64,000 nt of DNA from CAWGYQ01 sp963817395 (GTDB lineage Bacteria > Acidobacteriota > Vicinamibacteria > Vicinamibacterales > CAVPJW01). Location of the stretch: the NCBI GenBank assembly GCA_963817395.1, contig CAWFOC010000003.1:806001-870000 (forward strand). Reading direction: 5' to 3'. This document shows, piece after piece, positions 45,001-54,481 of the stretch (the stretch's first letter is position 1; every line of letters starts with the position of its first letter). Position numbers and translations under genes: made by a program. A model generated the notes under the pieces. That model searched no databases and was not told the DNA's origin. It saw nothing but the letters and a program-made list of their open reading frames with translations.

Positions 45001-47051
45001 ATGCACACCATCCAACCGGCCCGGCTCGTTCCAGGAATCACCCTGGACTCGCTTCCAGTGACGGCGTCCGTCGCCGATCACACAGACGGCGGCGGCTCGC
45101 GCCTCATTGAAGGCAACGCGCTCATCTTCTGGGATCCGAAGAGCGGGTCCCCGCCGAGTCGGAAGCTGGATGCGATCGACACGGACCAGATCACGCCAGC
45201 GGCCGACTGCGTGTCGGAAAGCCTCGAGACCCTCGATGAGCGGTGGAAGGAAGGCGCGTTTCGGTATCTGATGCCCGACTTTCGCCGTCGCGTTCATCGC
45301 GGAGAGACCTTCATCGTCGCGGGCGATCGGTTTGCCATCGGTTCGTCGCGCGAGATGAGCCCGGCAGGGTCTCAAGGGCGTGGCGGAGGAGGCGGGCCTC
45401 GAACTGGTCGTCGTGTGCGGCCGCAACATGGGCGACATCTTTCGCCGCAATGCCCTCAACCTCGGCCTTCACGTCGTCCAGAGCCCGGAGGCGGTCGCCG
45501 ACGCGCAGGAAGGCGATCGGTTTTCGTTGGATCCGGACACTCGCACGCTGACCAACGTGTCCCAGCGGAAGACTTACGCGCCCCTTCCGCTGACCGGGAA
45601 GGAAAACGAGATCCGCCGAAGCGGGGGAATTCTTGCCGTCGGCCGCCGGGAGTTCGGGCCGTCGGTGCGAACCAAACCCCTCGTCGCCTGGCCCGATTCA
45701 GAGTGCGCGAAGAAGCTGACCAGCACCGAACAGGTGATCTGGGCGCATCGTGTCGACAAGGACGCGACCGTCGAGCCCGGCGCCACGCTGCGCGTCTACG
45801 CGGACTTCCTGCCGGCGTCGGATGGAACGGCGCCCTTCGCCATCCACACGTTCAACCAGATTACCGGCGGTGATGTCATTCATCCACGGCAGGCGGCCAT
45901 CGCCAACGATCACTTCGTCTTCACGGGCCGCCAGGACGATGAGCGCCAGACGAACATCGGACGCCAGTTCGCCGCCCGTCATGGCCTCGAGAAGCCGTAC
46001 TATGCGACGCCGGGCGACGGAATTTTTCATTTCTACTTTCCCGAACAGGGCCTCATCTTTCCGGGGCAGTTCATTCCCGGTGCCGATTCGCACAGCCGGG
46101 CGTACGGCGCGTACGGCGCCGTCGGAATCGGTGTGGGCTCGACCACGCTCGGCTTCGGCTGGGCCACGGGATACGTGTATTTCACGCTGGCGCGGCAACG
46201 CCGCGTGATCTTCGCGGGCAGGCTGCAGCCGTGGGTGAGCGGCAAGGACATCGTGCTCGAGTTGCTCCGCCAGTGGGGCCCGGCGCAGGCGCAAGGCATG
46301 TCGGTGGAGCTGGTGGACGCGAATCGTCAGCTGCCCATCGCCTATCGAAACACGATCGCCAACATGATGGCCGAAGCCGAGGCACAGAACGGCATCTTCG
46401 CGCCGGACGACATGACCTATGCCTGGTACCGGGCCAAAGGTGTGGCCGACTTTCCCTATGCTGCCATCGCCCCCGGGCAGGACGCGGTCTACGCGATCGA
46501 CGAGACGCTCGACCTGACGGCGATTGTCCCCGATGATCGCCAGGCCATTCAGTCCGGGCAACGCGTACCCGGCGGAGGAAGTGGCAACCGAGCGCCTCGA
46601 CTTCGACAAGGCGCTCATCGGTTCGTGCACGAACGGGAGCTACGACGATCTGCTGCAGGCGGCGCTGGTGATTCGCGGCGCACGCCAGCTCGGTCTCACG
46701 AAGACGGCAAAGCCGTTCGTCATCTTCCCCGGCTCGGGAGGCGTGGCACGCACCATCGAAGCAGCCGATTCACGGCTCGCCGGTGAATCCATCGCGGCGG
46801 TTCTCCGATCGGTGGGTGGCGAAATCCGTCAGTCGTGGTGCGGACCGTGCTTCGGCCAGGGTCCGGACGCGTTGAGCAAAGGGCAGCGCGCCATCACCTC
46901 GTTCAATCGCAACTGGCAGAACCGGATGGGGCTTGGAGGGGAAGGCTACCTGGCCAGCCCCGCGGTGGTGGCGGCATCGGCGCTGCTCGGGTACATGGGT
47001 CCGCCGAGCGAGCTCGGGCTGACGTGGGATCCCTCGACGTATGGAACATAG
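45001..47051 (+). CDS. Aconitase-family hydro-lyase with swivel domain first, two frame breaks
   Basis: About 683 residues. The swivel (LeuD-like) domain is N-terminal: 'IDTDQITPAADCV', 'GDRFAIGSSREMSPAG', then, after one extra G at about 45366-45371, 'LKGVAEEAGLELVVVCGRNMGDIFRRNAL'. The catalytic LeuC-like part follows: 'VIHPRQAAIANDHFVFTGRQD', 'FIPGADSHSRAYGAYGAVGIGVGSTTLGF', 'IANMMAEAEAQNGIFAPD', 'LIGSCTNGSYDDLL' (cluster Cys) and 'SWCGPCFGQG' (CxxC). A second extra base lies at about 46545-46552. Ordinary aconitase A and fused IPM dehydratases put the swivel last; AcnB puts it before the core but carries a HEAT domain that is absent here. Substrate unresolved: aconitate, isopropylmalate or a methylated analogue. 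Confidence 0.88.
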
Positions 47052-47149
47052 CCGCGAGCGCGGTCACCTTCGCGTTCCGCGTCTCCGAACGACTCAGCGT
47101 GTAACAAGACCTCGAACCGTGATTCCCATTGGCACGACTAGCGTGGTCG

Positions 47150-47178
47150 TTGACATACATAGAACACCAATGTATAAG
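47150..47178 (+). promoter_or_regulatory. Strong sigma-70 promoter with overlapping dyad, before padR
   Basis: TTGACA (47150-47155), exactly 17 bases, TATAAG (47173-47178). The inverted repeat ATACAT-N9-ATGTAT (47155-47160 / 47170-47175) lies within the spacer and both boxes, as expected for a PadR-type autorepressor. The -10 ends 10 bases before ATG 47189, leaving almost no leader. Confidence 0.75.
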
Positions 47179-47188
47179 ACTCTTACGT

Positions 47189-47528
47189 ATGGACCTCGGC
47201 AAAGACCTGGTCGCCGCGTCCGCCACGCCGCTCGTGCTCGCCATCCTCGCCGAAGGTGACAGTTACGGCTACGCCATCATCAAGCGGGTGGCCGAGCTGT
47301 CGGGTGGCCATCTCCAGTGGACCGACGGCATGCTCTACCCGGTGCTGCACCGGCTCGAGCGGCAGGGCCTCGTCGCGGCGAAGTGGGGCGTGTCCGAGAG
47401 CGGGCGCAAGCGCAAGTACTACCGCATCACCAGACCGGGCCGGGCGCAGCTCGCGGCTCAGCAGCAGCAGTGGCAGGTCGTGGACAACACGCTGCGAGGC
47501 GATCTGGATGAAGGCGTGTACGGCATGA
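47189..47528 (+). CDS. PadR-family transcriptional regulator, one frame break near the end
   Basis: About 112 residues. Typical PadR wHTH: 'LVAASATPLVLAILAEGDSYGYAIIKRVAEL' (positions 7-37 in pieces), 'WTDGMLYPVLHRLERQGLV' and 'ESGRKRKYYRITRPGRAQLA', then the dimerising helix. One extra base at about 47492-47496 diverts the frame. Removing it gives 'AIWMKACTA' and a TGA at 47526-47528 that overlaps the ATG of the next gene (ATGA). Without correction the frame would run on into the next protein. Likely binds the dyad in its own promoter. Confidence 0.9.
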
Positions 47529-48905
47529 CGATCTCCGCCGACCGCGCGTCGCTCGAGGAGCAGATTCGCGCACTGGCGAGAGTACCTGCGCCGCCGCCGG
47601 GCCATCCATGGGCCGGACGTGGAGGAACTGGAGGGCCACCTGCGCGACCAGGTGGCGGCGCTCACCGAGGCGGGCCTGGCGGGCGACGAAGCCTTCCTCG
47701 TCGCGGTCAAGCGCATGGGAAGCCTCGATGCGCTGTCGCGCGAGTTCGCACGCGAGCACTCCGAGCGGCTGTGGAAGCAGCTGGTCATGACCCCCGACGC
47801 CGGCGACGAGTCGGGAAAGGCCTCACGCACCGAGACGCTCGTCGTTCTGAGCCTCGCCGTCGCCGCGGCGCTGGCCATCAAGGTGCCGGCGCTGTTCGGT
47901 CTGCGGCTCGGCGGTGGTGACGAGCGCGTTCTACGCTCGCAACGCCAGCCTGTTCGTGTTCCCGCTGCTCACCGGCTACTTCGCCTGGAAGCGCGGGCTC
48001 GACGTCGTGCACCTGCGTCTGGCTGGCGCTGGCCTTCGCGGCCGCGGCCGTGTTCGCCAATGTCTTTCCCTTTCGGCGCACGAGCAGCGACACCCAGGTG
48101 CTGACCGCGCTGCATCTGCCGATCGCCCTGTGGCTCGTCGTCGGCGTCGCCTACGTCGGGGGTCGATGGTTCGCCGGCGGCGGGCGCATGGACTTCGTGA
48201 GATTCTCCGGCGAGCTGTCCATCTACTACGTGCTCATCGCGCTCGGCGGAGGCGTGCTCACCGCCTTCACCATGCATGATGTTCGACGCCATCGAGATGA
48301 ACGCCGAGTGGTTGGCTCAGGGCTGGCTGATCCCGTGCGGCGCGATGGGGGCCGTCATCGTCGGATCGTGGCTGGTGGAGGCGAAGCAGAGCGTCATCGA
48401 GAACATGGCGCCGGTGCTGACCAGGCTGTTCACGCCGCTGTTCACCGTCGTGCTGCTGGTGTTTCTCGCCACCATGACGTGGACGGGCAGCCCCATCGAC
48501 GTGGAGCGGGAGGTGCTGATCGGCTTCGATCTGCTGCTGGTGCTGGTCGTCGGCCTGGTGCTCTACGCCGCCTCGGCGCGCGACCCGAAGGCACCGCCCG
48601 ACTTCTTCGACGGGCTGCAGCTGCTGCTGGTGGCAAGCGCCCTCGTGGTCGATGCGGTGGCGCTCGCGGCAATCGCGGCCCGCATCTCCGAGTTCGGCTT
48701 CACCCCCAACCGGGTGGCGGCTCTCGGCGAGAATCTCATCTTGCTCGTCAACCTCGCGGGGTCGGCGTGGCTCTACGCTCGCTTCCTGCGTCACCGCGGC
48801 TCGTTTGCCGCCCTGGAGCGATGGCAGATCGCCTACCTGCCCGTGTACTCCGTGTGGGCGGCGTTTGTGGTCGTCGTGTTTCCGCCAGTGTTCGGCTTCC
48901 GTTGA
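47525..48905 (+). CDS. PPD1-type multi-pass membrane protein, four frame breaks
   Basis: About 459 residues after removing four extra bases (near 47569, 47913, 48021 and 48275). The N-terminal cytosolic segment 'REYLRRRRAIHGPDVEELEGHL' (in part) with 'DEAFLVAVKRMGSLDALSREFAREH' is the permease prefix domain 1 seen on PadR-linked ABC permeases. Here it is followed by about 11 hydrophobic helices ('TLVVLSLAVAAALAIKV', 'FVFPLLTGYFAWKRGLD', 'LPIALWLVVGVAYVGG', 'LFTVVLLVFLATM') and no MacB/FtsX extracytoplasmic domain. Coupled to padR by ATGA. Probably a membrane stress or transport component controlled by PadR. Function unknown. Confidence 0.8.
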
Positions 48906-48932
48906 TCTGTTCGCCCCACGCACGCCTCACTG

Positions 48933-49355
48933 TCATTCCGTGACGTGCATTGCGAGCAGATATCCCCACACCACAGCAACCGTGACCACGCACACCGCCC
49001 GCGCGATCCACCAGTCGCGGGCGGACAGCTTCACCCGCAGGCGCCTCCATCCGAGCGTGGAGACGGCGAGTCCGTACGGCGCCCCGATTGACGCTGCGAT
49101 GACGGCGGGCAGCACCAACGGATGAAGCGCCAGGCTCTCCACGGGATGTCCCTGTACCAGCGCGAGGAGCGAGCGTGTCGCACCGCACGTCGCACACGGC
49201 CACCCGGTGAACGCCCTGAACACACAGCGAATTGGCGGAAGGCCGAAGGTCCGCAGCGTGAGCACCGCCAGCGGACCCGCGGTCAACGCCAGCAGTGCCC
49301 ACAGCTGTTCGTGATCGATCTCTCCAGGATCGAGCGTCCGCCAGCGGATTGTCAC
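48933..49355 (-). CDS. DUF2752 membrane protein
   Basis: 140 residues from GTG 49355. The DUF2752 signature is 'FRAFTGWPCATCGATRSLLAL' (pieces: Pro-Cys-x2-Cys-Gly-x-T-R), flanked by four hydrophobic helices. The conserved CxxCG-TR loop faces one side of the membrane; its role is unknown. It overlaps the Yip1 gene by 4 bases (GTGTGA), so the two are translated together, and GGGAGGGG precedes the start. Confidence 0.85.
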   Translation of the reverse strand: MTIRWRTLDPGEIDHEQLWALLALTAGPLAVLTLRTFGLPPIRCVFRAFTGWPCATCGATRSLLALVQGHPVESLALHPLVLPAVIAASIGAPYGLAVSTLGWRRLRVKLSARDWWIARAVCVVTVAVVWGYLLAMHVTE

Positions 49356-50047
49356 ACCCCTCCCAGACTCGAGAGACCCGCCGCCACCATGGCCATGATG
49401 GCGCCGATCGTCAGCATGACGGCGACACAACAGATGATTGCGGGGAGCAACACGGCCGCAGCGGCCCGCCCGGTCGAGATTTCGTGAGCCCGCGCGAGAC
49501 CGATGATCAGAATGACGACCTGCCAGATCGCCGAGACGATCCCCCCGCAAAAGGGCACCATCGCGACGAGGCCCGTGCTGCCGGCCGAGTAGCCGACCAC
49601 TCGGAACGTCGTCTCGAACGTCCGCGCGCCGCCGAGCAGGAGGAGCATCAGGTGAGAGATCGCAGACGATACGAAGAGCGACACGAGGGCGAGAAATGGC
49701 CCGATGACGATCAGGGCCATCATCATTGCCAGATCCCCGGCCATCTGTTCGACCTCATGCGGCATCCCGATCGGGAGCCGAAACATCGTCGTCTGCAGCA
49801 GGCTGCCGACGATGAAACCCAGCGTGATGCCGATCAGGCCGAACACCAGAGGCGCCCCGAGGCCGCCCTCGCGACGAAGGCTGCGGAAGAACTGCGTGGG
49901 ATCGAGCAGCGCCTGTCGCGCGGTGGAGAAAAACGACTCTACCGAGTAGCCGGCAGCCTCCCAAGGTGGTCCGGTGCGGAGTCCGGCGCCAGGCGGCGGC
50001 GCGCCTCCCGCGTCGAACCGGTCGAGTTGCGCGTGGTCATCGGCCAC
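49352..50047 (-). CDS. Yip1-domain membrane protein
   Basis: 231 residues, AAGGAGG upstream. A polar N-terminus of ~45 residues is followed by 'LLDPTQFFRSLRREGGLGAPLVFGLIG' and five helices, with a typical Yip1 middle 'LVSLFVSSAISHLMLLLLGGARTFETTFRVVGYSAG' (in pieces) and 'IWQVVILIIGLARAHEIS'. Bacterial Yip1-domain proteins are common in Acidobacteria and lack known roles. Operon partner: DUF2752. Confidence 0.88.
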   Translation of the reverse strand: MADDHAQLDRFDAGGAPPPGAGLRTGPPWEAAGYSVESFFSTARQALLDPTQFFRSLRREGGLGAPLVFGLIGITLGFIVGSLLQTTMFRLPIGMPHEVEQMAGDLAMMMALIVIGPFLALVSLFVSSAISHLMLLLLGGARTFETTFRVVGYSAGSTGLVAMVPFCGGIVSAIWQVVILIIGLARAHEISTGRAAAAVLLPAIICCVAVMLTIGAIMAMVAAGLSSLGGV

Positions 50048-50101
50048 AATCTGCCTCCTTGCTGTCGATCGATCCGCGTTGGGCTGCCTGCAACGTCAGG
50101 A

Positions 50102-51769
50102 TTACTGGCCGATCGCCGGGCTCGTCAGTCCTGGGCGCTCGGGCCGATCGGCGACGACCCATGCCGTTCGGTAGGCGAGCCGCGCGACCCGTTCCAGCTT
50201 CTCGTAGTTCACCTTCTCCGGCCGATCGTCGGGCGTATGGTAATCGGGGTGCAGGCCCGTATGAAACCAGATCGCGGGTACGCCTCTCTGAAGGAACGGC
50301 CAGTGGTCGCTCCGGCGCATGAGATTCGACAGGTTGTTGTCGTACCTCAGCTTCAGCGTGAGGCCGATGTCTTCGTTGGCACGCTCGACCGCCGCCTTCA
50401 AGGCCGCGCTCCTGGTGGTTCCGATGATGTTCACCGCGTTGGCGTTCGATCCGGCCGTCTGCGGGTCGAGTCCTTGAAAGCGGTAGCCGCCGCCGGCTGG
50501 TACTTCCTCGTTGCGGCCGATCATGTCCAGGTTCAACGCGGCCGCGATGCGATCGAGCGGGACGGTCGGAACTTCCGTAAACGCCCAGGCCCCCAACAAC
50601 CCGCGCTCCTCTGAGTTCCACGCGCCGAAGAGCACGCTGCGCTTCGGGCGACGACCAGCGCGCGCCTCTTTGGCGAAGGCGTCCGCAATCGCTAGCAGAG
50701 CCACGACGCCCGATCCGTCGTCGTCGGCGCCGTGATAGATTCGCGATCCATCCGCGCCCTCGTGATCGTAGTGGGCGCCGACCACAACCCATTCCTCCGT
50801 GAGAGCGGAATCGGAGCCCTCGAGGGATGCAATGACGTTTCTGTCCGGCTCAGAACGCCGCTCGACAGCAGTGGACAACTCGACGGTGACATCTGAGAGG
50901 ACGAGTGGCTCAGAGCCTGCCTCGGTGTCAGCCGCTCGCCCGAGCTCGGCGAGACTCTTTCCGGTTCCTGACAGGAGCGCCTGAGCGAGCGCTGGCGAGA
51001 TCTGAACGGCCGGAATGTCGACGCGTTCGGCCCAGTCGGCAAGCATGTGCCGCTCGATGCGCGGCGCTTCTGCCGGCCAGTAGCTTGCAGCGGTGGTCTC
51101 GAACGCGGACTGGTTCGGATGGTTGTGGACGTCGTCGACAAAGAGGATGCCTGCGGCTCCCCGCGATTGGGCGGCCAGCGTCTTCCTGAGCGTCACGCTG
51201 TACTCCGACATCACCACGCCGTCGAATACGCTCTCCGGGTCGAGCTCGCCCGGCTCGTGGTCGAGGACCAGCACGATGCGACCCTTCACAGCGTCGCGTG
51301 GAATGTCGTCGTGACTGAGCGCCGGGGCCGAGATGCCGAAGCCGGCAAACACGACCGGCGCGCGGGTTCGACCGCTGGCACTGAAGCGCAGCGGGAACAT
51401 GTCGCGGCCCTGCCGATAAACGGCCCGAGCGGTGCGGCCCCGTGACACCGCCACCTCGTTTTCGCCGCCGAGCGTTGCCGTCATCAATTTGAACTTGTGA
51501 AAGAACGAGCCATCGGTGCCGGCAGGCTCGAGTCCGGCCCGTTCGAAGCGCGAGCGGATCCACTCTGCTGCCAGCCGGTTCTCGGCGGTGCCGGTCAGGC
51601 GACCGCGCATGGAATCCGAGGCGAGGAAGAACAAGTCGGCGCGGAGGTGCTCCTGACGAATCGACTCTTCGGCTGCGGCTGCCGGAGGTGTCGCCACGCC
51701 AGCGTCCTGGGCGACGGCACCCAGTGTGGCGCACATCATCAACGGTGTTAGCAGACTCGTTCGACGCAT
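50102..51769 (-). CDS. M28-family metallopeptidase with PA domain, exported
   Basis: 555 residues from ATG 51769 (CAGGAGC upstream). After the signal peptide comes an M28 N-terminal region, then a PA insert ('RGAAGILFVDDVHNH'). The zinc peptidase core has 'VVGAHYDHEGADGS' (His, Asp), 'HGADDDGSGVVALLAIA' (bridging Asp), 'FGAWNSEERGLLGA' (catalytic Glu pair), 'LNLDMIGRNEE' (Asp) and 'WFHTGLHPDYHTPDD' (His). The di-zinc aminopeptidase site is complete. It would trim peptides in the periplasm or outside the cell. Confidence 0.93.
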   Translation of the reverse strand: MRRTSLLTPLMMCATLGAVAQDAGVATPPAAAAEESIRQEHLRADLFFLASDSMRGRLTGTAENRLAAEWIRSRFERAGLEPAGTDGSFFHKFKLMTATLGGENEVAVSRGRTARAVYRQGRDMFPLRFSASGRTRAPVVFAGFGISAPALSHDDIPRDAVKGRIVLVLDHEPGELDPESVFDGVVMSEYSVTLRKTLAAQSRGAAGILFVDDVHNHPNQSAFETTAASYWPAEAPRIERHMLADWAERVDIPAVQISPALAQALLSGTGKSLAELGRAADTEAGSEPLVLSDVTVELSTAVERRSEPDRNVIASLEGSDSALTEEWVVVGAHYDHEGADGSRIYHGADDDGSGVVALLAIADAFAKEARAGRRPKRSVLFGAWNSEERGLLGAWAFTEVPTVPLDRIAAALNLDMIGRNEEVPAGGGYRFQGLDPQTAGSNANAVNIIGTTRSAALKAAVERANEDIGLTLKLRYDNNLSNLMRRSDHWPFLQRGVPAIWFHTGLHPDYHTPDDRPEKVNYEKLERVARLAYRTAWVVADRPERPGLTSPAIGQ

Positions 51770-51833
51770 CGGGGGCTCCTGGGTCGGCAGAGCATACACC
51801 CGAGGCTTCCGGGTAAGAATCTGGGCGGGATCG

Positions 51834-52391
51834 TCAGTCGACCTTCTCGAGCTGCTCGCGCACTTCGGCGTCGGTCTTCAGGTTGTTCGTAATAGAGAAG
51901 GCGCCGAACCGCGTGGCCAGCGATCGGGCCAGCATGCGTTCGACCTCGTTGTTCACGACGCCAGTGAGCACGACGTGACCGCGGCTGACGACGATATGAA
52001 TTGGTGGATTGGCCATCGACGCGTAGTGCCAGAACGTCGAGTTCCCATAGATGGCGCGAGCGATTCTGAACCGGAGCCCCTCGTCGTAGCTCGAGACCGG
52101 CAGCACCTCGATCTTGTTGTGCACCGTGCTGACTCCGTCGATTTCAGCAACACGGCGCTCGATGTCTTTCCGCTTGTACGGCATCGTGACCTTGCCGGTC
52201 AGCGTGACGACGCCCTGATCGACCTGCGCGTCCACGTCGTCGAAGATCGTGAACCGGGTGTAGGTGGTCACCTGCTTCGAGACGTCGCGCTTTACCTGCA
52301 GGTTCTTGCGTTCCGGCTGTCCGGCCCAGCCAGAGCTCGAAATCAGCCCGGCTGCCAACACAAGCACCGCCACTCTTGCCCGCATGACCAT
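51834..52391 (-). CDS. Exported protein with two BON domains
   Basis: 185 residues from ATG 52391, with AGGAG upstream (ATG 52385 possible). Signal peptide, then two BON repeats: one around 'FDDVDAQVDQGVVTLTGKVTMPYKRKDIERRVAEIDGV' (positions ~50-88, in pieces) and one around 'HIVVSRGHVVLTGVVNNEVERMLARSLATRF'. BON domains bind phospholipid or peptidoglycan-near surfaces and are common in OsmY-like stress proteins. Single gene. Confidence 0.9.
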   Translation of the reverse strand: MVMRARVAVLVLAAGLISSSGWAGQPERKNLQVKRDVSKQVTTYTRFTIFDDVDAQVDQGVVTLTGKVTMPYKRKDIERRVAEIDGVSTVHNKIEVLPVSSYDEGLRFRIARAIYGNSTFWHYASMANPPIHIVVSRGHVVLTGVVNNEVERMLARSLATRFGAFSITNNLKTDAEVREQLEKVD

Positions 52392-52613
52392 GTCTCCTGA
52401 GTCAGGCAGCTCAACCTGCGGCGTTGTGCTCCCGCTCGGCAAGAGGCAATGGTCGTGCCAGCGACACCAGCAGCTAATTACGGTCATGTGCTGAAGTTAG
52501 TAGTACAGGCTCTCCCGGCTCTGCTCTTGCGACAGGACACTGTGTGTATCGACGCCGACCCACGGAGGACGATCCCGGGAATGCACTCCGGCGTGTTCTT
52601 GCACCGTGGGTTT

Positions 52614-53345
52614 TCACAGGCTGAGCACCGTGAGAATGCCCGCACCAATCAAGAGCACCTGCCGGAATGCCAAAGCATCGATTCGTCCCCGGTGCAGATC
52701 CGGAATGAGATCGGCCATGGCGATGTAGAGGAAGCTCGAAGCCGCCAGGGCGAGACTGTACGGCAGCACCTCGGGCAGGTGTTCGACCCCCGCAACGGCG
52801 ATCAACGTACCGGCCATTCCGGATAACCCCGACAACACGTTCAGCCACAGCGCCCGCGCGCGCGAGTAACCGTTGTTGAGCAGAACGGCGAAGTCGCCGA
52901 GCTCCTGCGGGATCTCGTGCGCCGCCACGGCGACCGCGGTGCTCACGCCAAGCGGCACCGAGGTGAGCACGGCGGCGGCAATCACGGCGCCGTCCACGAA
53001 ATTGTGAAAGGCGTCTCCAATCAACACCAGCGTGGCCGTCGTTCCGTGAACCTCGCACTCGTGAGTGTGGCAGTGGCGCCAGAGCACGAGCTTTTCGAGA
53101 ATGAAGAATGTGAGGATGCCGGCCAGCAACGTGCCGAACACGCGCCTGGGTGCGAGCGTCATCAGGGCCGTTGGGAGGAGGTTGAGGAAGGCGACGCCCA
53201 GAAGCACGCCCACCGCATAGCTGATGAGCCACGGCACGAGACGCACTCGCACGCGCTCGTCGAAAAGCAGCAGGAGCGACGCGAGGAGAAGCCCACCGAG
53301 ACTGCCGAGGAGACTGAGCCCGAGCGCGATGCCCAGCAAATGCAC
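52614..53345 (-). CDS. ZIP-family metal transporter
   Basis: 243 residues from GTG 53345, eight helices. The central metal path is 'LIGDAFHNFVDGAVIAA' (HNFxDG) and 'AVAAHEIPQELGDFAVLL' (HExPxExGD). A cytosolic His/Cys loop 'LWRHCHTHECEVHG' between helices 3 and 4 is typical. It imports Zn2+ or Fe2+. A TATCAT hexamer lies 6 bases before the GTG with no ribosome site. The upstream 222 bases before the BON gene hold nothing recognisable. Confidence 0.92.
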   Translation of the reverse strand: MHLLGIALGLSLLGSLGGLLLASLLLLFDERVRVRLVPWLISYAVGVLLGVAFLNLLPTALMTLAPRRVFGTLLAGILTFFILEKLVLWRHCHTHECEVHGTTATLVLIGDAFHNFVDGAVIAAAVLTSVPLGVSTAVAVAAHEIPQELGDFAVLLNNGYSRARALWLNVLSGLSGMAGTLIAVAGVEHLPEVLPYSLALAASSFLYIAMADLIPDLHRGRIDALAFRQVLLIGAGILTVLSL

Positions 53346-53351
53346 CCGGGG

Positions 53352-53357
53352 ATGATA
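53352..53357 (-). promoter_or_regulatory. Candidate -10 box (TATCAT) 6 bases before the ZIP gene
   Basis: On the minus strand TATCAT ends 6 bases before GTG 53345, so transcription would begin at the start codon. No Shine-Dalgarno sequence. It lies 28 bases after the VWFA gene stop. Confidence 0.35.
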
Positions 53358-53384
53358 GACCAGCGCCGACGGCGGAGGCGAATG

Positions 53385-54451
53385 TCAGGATGCGATGTAT
53401 CCGCGCCGGGCGCGGACGCGATGAGCCTGGTTCTTCACCTCGACACGAATGCGTATGCCACCGGCCGTCCTTCTTTCCTGCGGCCGGGTACGCCAGGTGG
53501 TACCTGCTGGCTCAGCTCGTCGGCCACGCTTGCCGTGGCGGGATCGAGATCGCGCTCTGAGCGGACGATTTCGGTGCGGCCACCGCTGTCGTCGGTGAGC
53601 TCGCGCAAGGCCGCGACGTTGACGCGCTCGTCGCCGGCCACGCGCGGTCCGGTCGGCCTCGGCACCGGCGGCGCGGGGAATCCCCATGGGGGAGCGCCGC
53701 GGCCGGGAATCGGGAAAGGAAACGGCATCGGCGGGCGGCGTCCGGTCGGAATCCGCGGAGCGCTCGTCATCTCCGAGCGCCCGTCGATGCCAATGGCGTA
53801 CACCAGCACCTCGGTCTCGCGAATCAACTGCTTCACTTCGGGGACGTCCAGCTGGCTGTTGGTGTCGTTGCCGTCGGAGATGAGCAGCAAGGCCTTCTTG
53901 CGATGCATGCCGGTTGTCGCGAGAGGCACCGCGTCAGCGACCGCGTCGTACATTGCGGTGCCGCCATTGGGAACAATCCGATTGAGCGCCGCGCTGAGCA
54001 GCTTGCGATCGGTCGTCCAGTCCTGCAGTAGATCAGGTTGATTGCTGAAGCGGTACAGAAAGACCTCGTCATCGGTGTCGAGCAGCTCGAAGAGGAAACG
54101 GTCGATGGCCGTCTGAGCCGACGACATCTTGGTGCCGGCCATGCTGCCGCTGGTGTCCAGGACAATCCCCAGGCTGACGGGCACACGATCGGCGCTGAAA
54201 TGAGTGACCGTCTGCACTGCGCCGTCCTCCAGCACGGAGAAATCATCTTTGGTGAGGCCGCTGACGAATCGCCCGCTCTGATCCGTCACGGTGGCCGTCA
54301 CGTTGATGAGCTCGACGCCCGTTCGGAAGCGGAACCCTTCTTCCTCCTGCTGCGTCGGACTTTGCTGGCCCAGGGTTGCCGTGCCCAGTGCCAGCAGCAT
54401 CAGCACAATGAGCGGCGACCGGTGTGATTGGCGTTGGTCATGAATCGCCAT
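53385..54451 (-). CDS. Exported VWFA-domain protein of the acidobacterial VWFA-related type, two frame breaks
   Basis: About 355 residues. Signal helix 'LIVLMLLALGTATLG', then 'FRTGVELINVTATVTDQSGRFVSGLTKDDFSVLEDG' (in pieces), the beta-sandwich that precedes VWFA in this Acidobacteria-rich family (TIGR03436-like). The MIDAS motif is 'IVLDTSGSMAGTK' (DxSxS). A Pro/Gly insert ('RRPPMPFPFPIPGRGAPP') follows the domain. Two extra bases (about 53503 and 53452) upset the last 40 residues. Corrected, they read 'YHLAYPAAGKKDG' and 'HTIRVEVKNQAHRVRARRGY', the usual ending. Start 54451 has GGAG upstream. Likely envelope adhesion or scaffolding. Confidence 0.87.
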
Positions 54452-54481
54452 ATGTCTGACTCCGGAATCGTCCGTGTCCAT

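Noticed and set aside
49295..50614. 439-codon open frame on plus over the Yip1 and M28 genes
   Set aside because: Low-complexity Arg/His/Asp composition; both minus genes are clear families with ribosome sites.
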